A stretch of DNA of 64,000 bases, taken from Arachis hypogaea. Its lineage: Eukaryota; Streptophyta; Magnoliopsida; Fabales; Fabaceae. Below, piece by piece: positions 38,100-48,520 of this stretch. Location: positions 4,216,001 through 4,280,000 of the forward strand of contig NC_092040.1 of NCBI RefSeq assembly GCF_003086295.3, read 5' to 3'. The first letter of the stretch is position 1; each line of letters starts with the position of its first letter. The position numbers and the translations under genes were made by a program. Under the pieces are notes generated by a model that saw only the letters and a list, made by a program, of their open reading frames with translations, was not told the origin of the DNA and searched no databases.

Positions 38100-38435
38100 A
38101 ATTTCATGATTTCTGATATGTGCGGATGCACACCCTTGTGTGGGCGCACACCCTGCGGAAATGTTGATCTGTGCGAGCACACACACCTGTGCGCACGCAT
38201 AGGCAGGGAAGTGCGTTCTGTTTGCAGCGCTAGCACAGCTTGTGCGCACGCATATCTAAGAAAAAAATTCAACCTGTGAGGACGCACACGTTGGGAAGAC
38301 TTGTCTGTTGGGGACACTGGCACAGGTTGTGCGAGTGAACAGATTTTTGTAAAAATTTACACCTGTGCGTACGCACGCATTTTAAAACTATTAGGAGTGT
38401 GCACACGCACAGACCCTTGTGCGGCCACACACGTC
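38100..38435. repeat. Degenerate GTGCGCACGCACAC motif cluster
   Basis: About eight spaced occurrences of words such as TGTGCGCACGCATA, TGTGCGGATGCACACC and TGTGCGTACGCACG occur over 330 bp inside the LTR-like insertion. Many are near-palindromic and alternate purine with pyrimidine. Spacing is irregular (about 30-60 bp), so this is an amplified motif within the LTR and not a CRISPR or satellite. Confidence 0.6.
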
Positions 38436-39534
38436 CTATTTCTCAAAATTTTTATTATTTTCAACTATTATACCTTCCCAACATGGTTGTAAGCTTCTTT
38501 AACATCATTTTAAGACTTATGAGCCTAGTTTTGAGTATTAGAACATGGGGTATAACTTAAGGGTTCAAGTACTTGATTTTACGATAAAATAGAAAACAGA
38601 GGCCTAGGTTTTTGGTGTGCTGAGAAGGATTTGACGTTAGGTGAAGGATGATTGATATATGAGATGAGAAAATGATGAACTGTTGATATTTGAATACTGA
38701 GTTATGAATGGACAGTGGTTGAGATGAGTCGGGGACTCGGATTGAGATGATGAATCTCTGTATACTGAAAATATTTTGAAAACCACTGAAATAATGTTTT
38801 TACTGAGATTATGAGACGCTATGCGCCTGGCAAGGACGGTGGTTAATTCCGCCTGTTGAGGTAGTAGCGGCGGCGTAAGGAAGGTGGTTAATCCCGCTTA
38901 CGTTGAGATGTGAGGTCTGAGGCAAGAGTATCCCGCTCGCATCCCTTCGAATCTATAGGGTGAGCAGGCGCCGGTACCTGGACAGTGATCCAGGCACTAT
39001 ATCTTGGGGGTTCCCATATGAGAAATCCGAAGGGCAACGTCTCCATGGAGATGTGTCAGGTTGGCAGTTGAACCGACAATGTGATATTACAGCCAGTAGG
39101 GCAAGAATTCATCATATGCATTTTCTATCTGTTTGTATGCTTTGTTTACTTGTAAAGGCTTGCCTAATTGAATAACATGCTTACTTGCTATTTGAATTAT
39201 TTGCCTTATATGCTTCTACTTGTGTTTTACTTGCATTGTATATTATCTGTGTTTTCTGCTAGGATTGAGGAGGTTCGGAAGGCGGTGACGATGGGATCGC
39301 ATGGAGGATCGGTTGGTGAAGGCTGTGGGACAGCGGTGTTTGGTTAGAGTAGAAATCCCCTAAGATAGATGACCTGGTTTATTTAAGTCAACATTGGTAT
39401 ATTTATGCTTATCTGTTTTAGAATGCTTTAAGCTTGAATCTTGTGATGGATATGTTGCTTAAGATTGCCTTTGGCATCTCGGGGTCTTATATCCTACATC
39501 ACTGGGTACTGTTACCATACTGAGAACCTCCGGT

Positions 39535-40362
39535 TCTCATACCATATTATTGGTGTATTTTTCAGATGCAGGTCACAACCCACCTCGGTGAGTTGCTTTG
39601 GATGGTGACGGATAGTGGAGGATCTTGGATTCTTTTGGAGTCTTTTGGTTTATTTTGTTTATACATCTCTCCTTTTGTATTTTGTTTTGCCTAGAGGCAT
39701 GTATTTGAGAGAACAAAATTTGTATAAGCTGATTTTTGTTACTGTCTGGTTTCTTTAGGGTCTGTATATGTCTAGCCGGCTTAAACTCCGCGAGTCCTGG
39801 TTAGTTCCTTATGATATTACACTATGATACTATTATCTTGTTTATATTACATATGTTTCTTGTACCTTAAGATATTAGCTTCGTTAGCACGTTTTGCGCT
39901 TTTGAAATTCTATCTTTGAGCTATATCCTTCATCGGGCTTTTGAAATTTCTCATACCATATTATTGGTGTATTTTTCAGATGCAGGTCACAACCCACCTC
40001 GGTGAGTTGCTTTGGATGGTGACGGATAGTGGAGGATCTTGGATTCTTTTGGAGTCTTTTGGTTTATTTTGTTTATACATCTCTCCTTTTGTATTTTGTT
40101 TTGCCTAGAGGCATGTATTTGAGAGAACAAAATTTGTATAAGCTGATTTTTGTTACTGTCTGGTTTCTTTAGGGTCTGTATATGTCTAGCCGGCTTAAAC
40201 TCCGCGAGTCCTGGTTAGTTCCTTATGATATTACACTATGATACTATTATCTTGTTTATATTACATTTGTTTCTTGTACCTTAAGATATTAGCTTCGTTA
40301 GCACGTTTTGCGCTTTTGAAATTCTATCTTTGAGCTATATCCTTCATCGGGCTTTTGAAATT
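39535..40362 (+). repeat. 414-bp tandem duplication inside the LTR-like insertion
   Basis: Copy one is 39535-39948 and copy two 39949-40362. In the stretches I compared they differ at a single base, ACATATGTTTC against ACATTTGTTTC. A short internal direct repeat, CTTTTGAAATTCTATCTTT, lies at the junction and end and probably primed the duplication. The near identity says it is recent relative to the insertion. Confidence 0.9.
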
Positions 40363-40971
40363 CTATCTTTCGAGTAGAGTTTTCCTTTCTTTTTCTTATC
40401 ACAATCAACAATCATAAGTATTTGTTTGGAATATGTATTAGAATACATTGGAATCTATTTGGACTATGGAATAAGAATAATATATTCTTATATATGCTAA
40501 TAATAATAATATATATTCTAATATTTTTTCTATTTGCTTTTTCGATATTTTTATCTATCTATCCGAGTAACTAATATTAATTGAATTAAAATATTTTAAT
40601 TAATATTAAATAAAGGATATATATATATAAGGTAAGGACCAAGATTGTATGGAGGGAACCGGTTTGGTAAATTGCGTCTTCGAGTGACTACACGTACCAC
40701 TAAAAAGCAAGAACTTTTAACCGTTTGTATCCCCTACCTATGGGCTACTCACTTATACTATTGCTGCTTAAGAGAATATATATATAGAGCTTAGATCTGT
40801 CGTAATCTTTGATTAACATTTGTTTTACGACGCGAGGTAAGGTTTAGGCTAATTAGGGTGTTACAACAGTTCTGGCTGGTTGGCTGGAGTTGGCTGCACC
40901 CATCTCCTTTGGTGCTGGTGGTTGCTGTGTGTTGTTTTTGGTGGGCTTTCTCTTGGGTCTTCGGTGGAGAG

Positions 40972-41147
40972 CAGGGGTGGAGCTAGATGAAATATTAGAG
41001 GGGACAAAAAATATTTACACAATAAAATAAGACTAAAATAAAATTTTAAGGGGGGCTAAACTAAAATTTACATATAATTTACATGTAAAAAAAAATAAAA
41101 TTAGGGCGGTCATTGCCCTCTTTTCTTTGTACCTGGCTCCGCCCCTG
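40972..41147. mobile_element. hAT-like MITE, 176 bp
   Basis: Ends are CAGGGGTGGAGCTAGA at the left and, on the minus strand, CAGGGGCGGAGCCAGG at the right. Flanks are GTGGAGAG and GTAGAGAG, an 8-bp duplication with one mismatch. Both the CAGGGG ends and the 8-bp duplication fit hAT elements. It sits in the 3' region of the MULE transposase remnant. Confidence 0.78.
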
Positions 41148-41226
41148 GTAGAGAGTACCTGCTGGTGGACTGTTGGGCCTAGTTGAGGATGATGTGGGCT
41201 TGGACTTGGAATGGGTTGAGTTGGGT

Positions 41227-42283
41227 TTAGATGAGGTGGTGGCTAGTTGGGGGCTGAGATGATGCTCTCAACCTAGTGGACCTCCTCATACCTCCACTTG
41301 CAGCAGATTGCATATTAGGTTGTGATGAAGCCTTAGAACTGGTTATGGGTCTGCAAGATGAAGGCTTCCTCCCTCCTCTAGTTCTCTTGTTAGCAGCTTG
41401 CCTAGGTTGTTGGGCCTGAAACACATTAAAAATGCAGCTGATGAAAAAATAAAATTGTAACTCTAACATATATGATGTACACACACTTACATCCAGGGAT
41501 GGCTTATTGCATCCTCCCCTCTTGTGTTCAGATTCACCACAGTTTGAGCACCTTTGGATTTGTCTCCTCCTAGACAAGTGGGACTGGCTGCTGTCTGGAG
41601 CTTCATCACTGAAATCACCTCATGCAACCCCTTTTCCTTTATCAACCCGATCACCATCCGTCCCACCTCTTACTTCATCAAATCCGCTCTCATCGTCGTA
41701 CTCCACTTCACTGTCTGTAAACATCACATCATCTGCACTGTCAACCTCACCATCAGATGGAATAAAATCCTCATCATCGCTATCATCTCCCTCGTTAACT
41801 TTCTCCGCATTGTACCTTTCCACCTTCTGACCCTGTTCACCCTGAAAAATCACCAACTGATTATGATTATGTACCTCTTCATCATTGCCCCTCTCCGCCT
41901 CCTGATCCTGTTCACCCTAGCCTCCAACATCAAGAAACCCTACTTCGAAAAATTTTTCATCATCCTCAACCTTATGGACCACAAAAAACTCGACATGACC
42001 CCTCGTCCCCGCTATTTTACACATCTCAATGGCATCTTTGTCTCCCTCAAATAACTTCAGATCCTTTTCTAACCATTCAGAACTTGGGTCCTTATACCAG
42101 AAAGTTGAAATCTTTTCCTTTGTGTACCCAAACTGTCCCACCTCAGCATATGCCTAAAAAACAGACTAGCAATCCATATCAACATTTTTTTATCATTGTC
42201 CTTTCTCCCCCTATATACTCCAATGTACCATTGTCATATCCAAATCTACTACCATGATAGACAGTCAAGTTAAAGATTCCCAT
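41227..42283 (-). pseudogene. MULE transposase gene with catalytic core deleted
   Basis: The minus strand starts at an ATG (42283) with MGIFNLTVYHGSRFGYDNGT and LEYIGGER. After an intron it reads AYAEVGQFGYTKEKISTFWY and KDPSSEWLEKDLKLFEGD, then an acidic region (DDSDDEDFIPSDGEVDSADD). This is the N-terminal part of MuDR-family transposases. About 15 codons later, in the same frame after one TGA, comes the C-terminal zinc knuckle CSNCGESEHKRGGC (C-x2-C-x4-H-x4-C). A GTAAGT...TTTCAG intron and a Lys/Arg/Pro/Ser tail follow. The MULE DDE catalytic domain and SWIM finger that should lie between are absent. It is an internally deleted, dead transposase. Confidence 0.85.
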
Positions 42284-42600
42284 CACCTAAAACCTACAAA
42301 CAAAAATCACACCTAACTCTTATTTGTAAACCAACAAATACCCATGATACATTATTAAGTTCAAGCTACAAAAAATCGAAACAAATGCTGCACACGTACC
42401 TGACTTGAGATGACTGCCACGAGAACGAGCTCCTCTCCCACTCTTTCTCACGCAATGCAAACGCAGTGACGCTACTCTTCAGGCAAGCCCTCACTCTGTT
42501 AGGGCATCAAATGAAGGTGGAGGATTAGTTTTTTCTTGTGTAATGTTACTCAGAGAATGAAGCCCTTTCGCGGGAATAAAACACGAAGCGTCAAAGGGTT

Positions 42601-42753
42601 CAAGGGCAAAATTGTAATTAAAATTTTTTTAATGCACTTGAGGATGATTTTAAAGTGTTTCTGAGCGTTCGGGATGATTTTAATAGAAAAAAAGGTCGGG
42701 GACGAATTTGATTTTCTCCCCAAACCTTAGGGACGATTTCAGTACTTAATCCC
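42601..42753 (-). repeat. Right terminal inverted repeat of the MULE
   Basis: Inverted partner of 35069-35222. Its outer end CCC at 42751-42753 is followed by the second copy of the TAAATTAAA duplication. Confidence 0.88.
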
Positions 42754-43045
42754 TAAATTAAATTTTTGTATTGTGTGTTGTTGTAAAATATACTAAATTT
42801 AGTTATATCTCAGTATCATGTTTAGTTTAAAACAAATATAAAAATTAAGGGGTAGATTTAGAATTTGAAAAGTTAAATAATGGTATTTCTAAAAAGAAAT
42901 ATTATTAAAGTTTTAGTTTCTGTCTCCAAAAAATATCAATTCTCTATGTTCTCACTTTTTGAAGAGATTGAAATTTTATATTTTTAGACTGAAATTTTAA
43001 TTTTAATCTGTAACTCAACAAAAATAATACTAAATCCGAATCTCT

Positions 43046-43574
43046 TAGGGCCCGTTTAGATAGGTCCATACGTTATTTTTTTTTTTACTTCTAACTTATG
43101 AAAAGGTATATTATTAATGTTTGGTACAATTTTCAAAACCAAATTTTATCTTTCTAAAAAGCTATTTTAGAACCAACTCGGGTTGGTCGAGTGGTCAGCT
43201 CATTCCTCCACTTAAGCAAGTGTTGGGGGTTCGAATCTCGCATTGTGCATGCAACAACTCATTGACCAGCGGCAGACCCTTAAATGGAGCTCAAATCTGC
43301 GACGGATTAGTCCTTGACCTGTCGGGTTGGGGAATACCGTGGGAAAAAAAAACAAAAAAAAAGCTATTTTAGTGCTTATGGAGAAGTTAAAAAAAATTTC
43401 TTCTCTTATAATAAAAAACTTTTTATCACTCTTATCTTAAAATAAGCACTTTTAAAACTAAAAAACCAAATACAAAATAACTTATTTATAAGTTACTTTT
43501 ATATAAGTATTTATTGTTTAAGTTATTTTTTCAAAAGTAACTTAATTAAGTTATTTACCCAAATTGGACCTTAG
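43046..43574. mobile_element. MITE hosting a SINE insertion
   Basis: The left end is GGGCCCGTTTAGATAGGTCC; the right end on the minus strand is AAGGTCCAATTTGGGTAAAT, with shared AACTTAAT/ATTTTT-rich interiors. It is split by the SINE at 43171-43357; without that insertion it is about 325 bp. The ends are approximate. Confidence 0.6.
43171..43357 (+). mobile_element. tRNA-derived SINE
   Basis: Starts AACCAACTCGGG, with box A GGTTGGTCGAGTGG and box B GGGTTCGAATCTC spaced as in RNA polymerase III promoters, a tRNA-unrelated body, and an A-rich tail. It is flanked by the perfect 15-bp duplication AAAAAGCTATTTTAG at 43156-43170 and 43358-43372, as expected for LINE-driven insertion. It cannot fold as a full tRNA, so it is not a tRNA gene. 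Confidence 0.92.
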
Positions 43575-44594
43575 TGTCGGTGCCAGTTTTTGAAAACAAA
43601 TACTACTATAATGTGTATGTTAAACCTTTTGTTTTTTAAAAAAAAAATTAGAGTTAGGTTGATCATTTGACAATTAGATTAAGTATTTATCGGAATGGGT
43701 TCTTAGACCCGATAAATAAAGTTGTTTTGTTTTTTATTTATAAGATTTTTATTGTTAATATTTTTTGTTTATATAATAAATTAATCTTATCTTCAAGATA
43801 ATAATATAATACGTCTATTTTAAACTGTATATATTGAAAAGATATAAAATACACTTACTTTTTAAATAAAAAAATACAAATTATGAAAAAGAAAATTTTA
43901 CAAATTGTGATATAATTAAATTAATTTTTGTTCTGTGGTTATTCTTTAAGATATAATATACACTATCATGAATTTTATACAAATATAAATTTTATATTTG
44001 GTTATTTTATTTTTTATTTAACTCTTACGTTATACTTATATAAAATTATAAAAATTTAGTTAGTTTTATATTTTTAATTTATGTAATTTTTAAATTTATA
44101 TAATATATATTTATATTTTTATATATTTATTTATAATTTTATATATTATTTTATTATAATTTGATTATTTTAATTAAATTACTATTGAACTTTTAAATCA
44201 ATGAATCAGTATTTTGAGTAATTTAATGAATGGTTCGATTTTCATAATCTTAATTTTTAGAAAATTAATTGAGCCACCAATTGTTTGTGAGAATTCTTTT
44301 TCCTCTTATGGGCCGAGTGAGATCAATTATATTAGGGGTGTTTTTGTCATGGGATTATATTATCTGTTTTTATGTTGTAAAAAAATCCATTTCCTTTCTG
44401 GTCCCAAAAAGGCCAATTTAGTTTATCAAAACACTAGTGGTCTGGATATATTTTTGAAAACTTCCCAGGCAGACTTTTTCATTTTTTTACTTTATCTTTT
44501 ACTCTTTTTTACGAAATTATAAAAACAACCGATTTTACAACCGAGGCTTTATTGAATGATTAAATGTATTATCTCTTAATATATTATGGACTAT
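43575..44594. other. AT-rich spacer, no gene seen
   Basis: Contains long AT stretches and one open frame near 44214-44522 with a hydrophobic, low-complexity translation and no family resemblance. Nothing further is recognised. Confidence 0.5.
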
Positions 44595-44967
44595 AAGTTT
44601 ATTTGGGTGAGTTTTAAAAAAAAAAAGATATTTTTTAAATTATTTTTTTTAAAAGATTTTATAAAAAAATAAAAATAATTTTATATTTGAGTATCTTATG
44701 TAAAAAGATATTTTTTCTATCAATTATGTTTGGGTACGTATAATAATATAAAAGTATTTTTTTATTTATTACATGAAAAAAATCTTTTTTTAAAGAAAAA
44801 ATATTTAAAAAAAATGTAAATTACAAGTTATTAAAAAAGATGTTTTTTTATTTTTCTAATACTTTTATTTTTACTACTAAAAATTTGTCAAACACACTAA
44901 AAAATAAAAAAGATATTTTTTAATAAAAAATATATTTTTTTATCAAAATAATGACAACCAAACAAGC
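44595..44967. mobile_element. MITE, copy 2, opposite orientation to 22278-22646
   Basis: Starts AAGTTTATTTGGGTGAGTTT and ends GACAACCAAACAAGC, the reverse complement of the layout of copy 1. The interior again has AAAAAGATATTTTTT runs and a TTTGTCAAACACACTAAAAA stretch corresponding to GTGTGTTTAACAAAATTT in copy 1. Confidence 0.7.
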
Positions 44968-45189
44968 ACTATATTTAAGTTCGAATTTTGATGGTAGCTA
45001 AATAATGGATAGTAATTCCTTAGATAAATTAATTTTTTATTTATCAAATTAAAAAATATCATAAAAAATAAATAAAATTCTCAAAATAAAAGAATTCTAT
45101 ATTTGAGCTTTGAATTTTAGAATACAAATTCACCCGCGTGTCCACAACAGTTGTAATCAAATTAATCGAATCCCTATTATAAATTAACC

Positions 45190-46180
45190 TTTGAGGATCC
45201 TTGGTTGCCTTCTCCGTATCCTTTAATGATTTCTGACATGCCAAATAGACAAGCTATTTCTGAGTTGTTTCCAAAAGTTAAAGATCTAATTACTGAAAAT
45301 AGAAATTGGAATCAGAATCTCATTCAAGAACTATTTCCCCAAGACGTTGCAAACAGGATTTATCAGTTAAAATTCAGCAGAGTAGGGACAAATTGCAATG
45401 GGATTTGAACAAATCCAAGCACTATGATACAACTTCAGGTTACAGAATTGGCTATTTATTTTACCATCCGCCTCTGGAGCTTTGCCCTAATTATATGCAA
45501 CAGAAAAAGCCGTGGATTGATCTATGGAAGTTGAACTTGCCTCACAAAATTAAGCTATTTATTTGGAAAGCTCTTCATGGCCGACTTTCGGTGCTTGCTC
45601 AGATTCATCACCGCATCCCATCTATATCACCAATATGCCCTTGCTGTCATGAAGCAACAGAAACAGTCACTCATTGTTTGATCGATTGCTCTAGAATTAA
45701 AGACGTATGGTCTCATAGTTATCTTCGTGACTGTCTTCCCCCTCAGAGTTCTAACGACTTTTGGACATGGTGGACTGCATCAACAGAGATACTTATCCCG
45801 TTGAAGAATGTTGACCATAATTCTCAATTGCTTGCCATCATTTGCTGGAACTGCTGGAAAGCTCGCAACCAGTTGATTTTTGAAGGTTCTACTTCTATGC
45901 CGTCTGCCATTCTAGCAAGCTCAGTCAAGTTGCTCCGTGAAATCCAAAGAACTCCCAGTTTAGGTCGTCATCTCCATGAGACAAGCTCTTAGGTGCATTC
46001 AATTTGATTTATCATTATTTCTTCTTTAAGATTTTTCTTCGTTTTTCGACCACGCACCGTTGGATGAATACCTTCAGTGTAGTATTTTTGGAAAATCCCC
46101 ACCTTTTATTATGCTGTCCTGCTTTTGGACATCTTTGTATTTCATTTTTTAATAATTAATGAAATATAACCTATTATCTT
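45190..46180 (+). mobile_element. 5'-truncated LINE with zf-RVT domain
   Basis: The sequence begins abruptly within a reading frame (EDPWLPSPYPLMISDMPN, then ELFPQDVANRIYQLKF). A one-base frameshift near 45380 leads into DKLQWDLNKSKHYDTTSGYR, PWIDLWKLNLPHKIKLFIWK and the zinc-binding CPCCHEATETVTHCLIDC, ending at a stop at 45992. This is the C-terminal zf-RVT region of plant L1-type LINE ORF2 proteins. The reverse transcriptase and endonuclease parts are missing, as expected of 5' truncation. A 3' UTR-like stretch follows to an A-rich end near 46180. It is dead, with a frameshift. Confidence 0.85.
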
Positions 46181-48149
46181 TAGAAAAAAATATTAAAGAA
46201 TTAATTTTTTTAGATAATATTAATCATTTTTTAAAATTATTTTATTTATTTTAAATTTAAAATTTAATCATAAACTTATAATTTTTAATTCTAAATTATA
46301 AATCTAGTTTCGTATATTTTTTTAAAAATCAATGTTTGCCAAAGTTTTTTTTAGTAAGAAAAAAAAATATATGTATTTTTCAAAAAGAAAATAGTTCTCT
46401 AAGGCTGCATTTAAAAAGAAAAGTAAAACTAAAAAATAGAAATTAAAAAATCGATATGAAATTAAATTTTTATGTTGTATGTAATATAAATATATGATTG
46501 AGTTATGTCTCAATTTTATTTAATTTAAAATAATATAAAGTCTAAAATAAATAAAATTATTTAAATATCTTTATTAATTAAAAAATAAAAATATTAAAAA
46601 AAATAAAATTTAAATATTTATCTCCAAAACTTTGGCCTCTATTTTTTTAAATATTAAAAAAACTAAAATTTTATGGGTTCGAGACTATTTAGATTGTAAT
46701 CATAAACTATTAATTAGTTAATATTAGTTAATTAAAAAATAATTTTCTATAATTAAAAAGAAAAAGCAAAATGTGCCAAAGTTTTTTTTAAATAAGAAAA
46801 GAAGTTTGTATATATTTTAGAGAGTAGTTTTTTATGATTGTATTTGAAAAGAAGACTCAAATTAAAAGATAAAAACTAAAAAATAAAGACTAAATTAAAT
46901 TTTTGTATTGTATTTAGTGTAAATTATACATAATTGAATTGAGTTCTGTTAGATAAATAATGAAGGGTGCGAACAACGTAATATTGGGCTGCCCTCTAAG
47001 ACCACTAAAACAAAAAAAACATTCCATTTTATTTATTCACCACAACCCTATCTTCTCCCCTTTCGCATTTTTCTCTTTTTACCGCAGTCGCTTCACTTCC
47101 CTTTTCCTGTTGCACTGTCACCAATGCACTTCACTGCCGTTGCCACTGTCTGAAAAAGCAACGCACCACACTGCTGCTGCACCTTCTTCTTCCATGCGTC
47201 CCGCACCGTCGCTACACCTTCTTCTTCCTTGCCTCGCGCCCCCTGCTCTCGACGTTGCCGCTGTACCTTCTTCTTCTATGCGCTGCGTTGCCCCTGTTTT
47301 CCCCTCAAGTGACGCTGCCGCTATATGCCTCTTTCTCCCCTCCGTGATGTCGCATTGTTGCCCTTGTTTCAGCGCTGCACTTTTGCCCTTGCTTCCACGC
47401 TGCTGCGTCATGTCTTCGTCACTTCTATCGCATGCCGCTTTGCTTCGTTCTCCCAAATGATATGACCTAAATAAACATCTACATCTTATTGAAAAGAATC
47501 ATTCACATACATAGTAAAACAAACATTATGCGAAGCATGTGCATGCATAATAAAGCAAATCAAGAAAAATACTAATAGTATACCCAAATAAACATCCACA
47601 TTAGAATAAAAAAATATCCGTATACATAATAAAATAAACATCCAATTTACTTAGTAAGAAATAAATAACAAGATAATATATGTGGGATACCGAGATCGAA
47701 ATACAGCAGCGACGGTGGCACAAAATTACGAGAGAGTAGTTGCAGCAAAAATAAAAACAAATTTAAAATTACGATTAACCTAATTAATTCAAATTTTAAT
47801 TTTTAAAATTCAAATGAACTTTTTTTTAACAAATTGTTTACGTTGTTAAATTTTTTTTTATACTTTTTCAATTTAATTGTGTCTTATTTTATTTAGTTTA
47901 AGATAAATACAAAAATTAAAATAAATAGAATTAATTAAATACTTTTGTTAATTAAAAAATAAGAGTATTTTAAAAAATATTAAAATTTAAGTATTCATTT
48001 TAAAAAATTGTAGTTATGTGTCTATTTTTTAAGATATTAAAAGGACAAAAAATTTATTTATTAAGACTAAAATTTTAATTACAGATTGAGAGTTAAAAAT
48101 GTGAAATACAGTATTGATCCAATCTTTTAACACTAGTCCCAGTTAATTT
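46181..48149. other. Repeat-derived spacer
   Basis: Contains partial MITE-family sequence near 46400-46700 and 46830-46960 (including GACTAAATTAAATTTTTGTA at 46888). A C/T-rich island at 47100-47460 has three imperfect repeats of GC(T/C)(G/A)(C/T)ACCTTCTTCTTCC about 60-65 bp apart. The island's open frames on both strands are low-complexity and not convincing genes. Confidence 0.45.
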
Positions 48150-48520
48150 TAGGCTGCGTTTAGAAGAGAAATTTAAATTGAAAAACTGAGATTAAGACAA
48201 AAAAATAAAAATTAAGAGACTTAAATTAAATTAAATTTTTATATTATATTTAGTATAAAATACATTAAATTAAATTAATTTTAGTATTATATATAATTTA
48301 AAATAAATATAAAAATTAAAAAATAAATTTAAAATTTAAAAAATTAAATAAAAATATTTTTAATTAAAATTTCAATATTCATTCTCAAAATTTAAATCTC
48401 TTATATCTTCACTTTCTAAAAATCCTAAAAGAATTAAAATTTACAAAACATACGCTGAAATTTTAATTCTAATTTCTTATTTCTTAATTCTTATGTCTCA
48501 CTCCCCTGACCAAACGCTAC
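48150..48520. mobile_element. MITE next to the At4g08330-like gene
   Basis: The left end is GGCTGCGTTTAGAAGAGAAA; the right end read on the minus strand is GTAGCGTTTGGTCAGGGGAG, with GAGACATAAGAATTAAG inside. Its interior shares TAAATTAAATTTTTATATT and TCTCAAAATTTAAATCTCT-type sequence with the other copies. It ends only about 210 bp before the ATG at 48731. Confidence 0.6.

Larger units (their letters stand above)
36555..40865. mobile_element. Solo-LTR-like insertion, about 4.3 kb
   Basis: Begins TGTAAGAACTGC and ends GGGTGTTACA, so it is bounded by the inverted ends TGTAA/TTACA typical of LTRs. The flanks are ATAGT (36550-36554) and ACAGT (40866-40870), a 5-bp target duplication with one mismatch. 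No reverse transcriptase, integrase or gag frame, primer-binding site or second LTR is seen within or next to it. Content includes an AACCGGTTGAACCGGTTCAA motif, a CACACGCA-rich stretch and a GC-rich block at 38820-38970. I interpret it as a solo LTR of a large Ty3-type element; a non-autonomous element without coding DNA is the alternative. Confidence 0.55.
35069..42753. mobile_element. 7.7-kb Mutator-like element (MULE), non-autonomous
   Basis: Terminal inverted repeats of about 155 bp: the left starts GGGTTAAGTACAAAAATCGT and the right, on the minus strand, GGGATTAAGTACTGAAATCG. Shared blocks inside are GAAAATCAAATT(T/C)GTCCCC, CAGAAACACTTTAAAATCAT and CAATTTTGCCC. Both ends are flanked by the identical 9-bp duplication TAAATTAAA (35060-35068 and 42754-42762), the hallmark of Mutator-type insertion. 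Inside are two convergent decayed genes: a GRF zinc-finger gene at the left on the plus strand and a core-deleted transposase at the right on the minus strand. A solo LTR-like sequence and a small hAT-like MITE have inserted later. Confidence 0.9.
35030..43048. mobile_element. MITE split by a nested MULE (composite locus)
   Basis: The two outer parts are 35030-35068 and 42754-43048. Joined across one copy of TAAATTAAA they form a MITE whose interior matches copies near 46888 and 48210 (GACTAAATTAAATTTTTGTA) and whose right side shares CTGAAATTTTAATTTTAATC-type sequence with the copies at 48150-48520 and 50812-51178. The MULE therefore landed inside an older MITE. The outer ends are approximate. 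Confidence 0.7.

Noticed and set aside
38100..38435. CRISPR-like or satellite array
   Set aside because: The words are degenerate, irregularly spaced and in a plant nuclear context within an LTR-like sequence.
43171..43260. tRNA gene, because of good A and B boxes
   Set aside because: No acceptor-stem pairing, an unrelated body and A-tail follow, and a 15-bp target duplication flanks it; it is a SINE.
44214..44522. 102-codon open frame
   Set aside because: Hydrophobic, AT-biased translation with no similarity I know and no splice or promoter signals.
46960..47460. 166-codon plus-strand and 112-codon minus-strand frames
   Set aside because: C/T-rich repeats with low-complexity Ser/Pro/Leu or Gly/Ala/Arg translations and no family resemblance; probably transposon interior.
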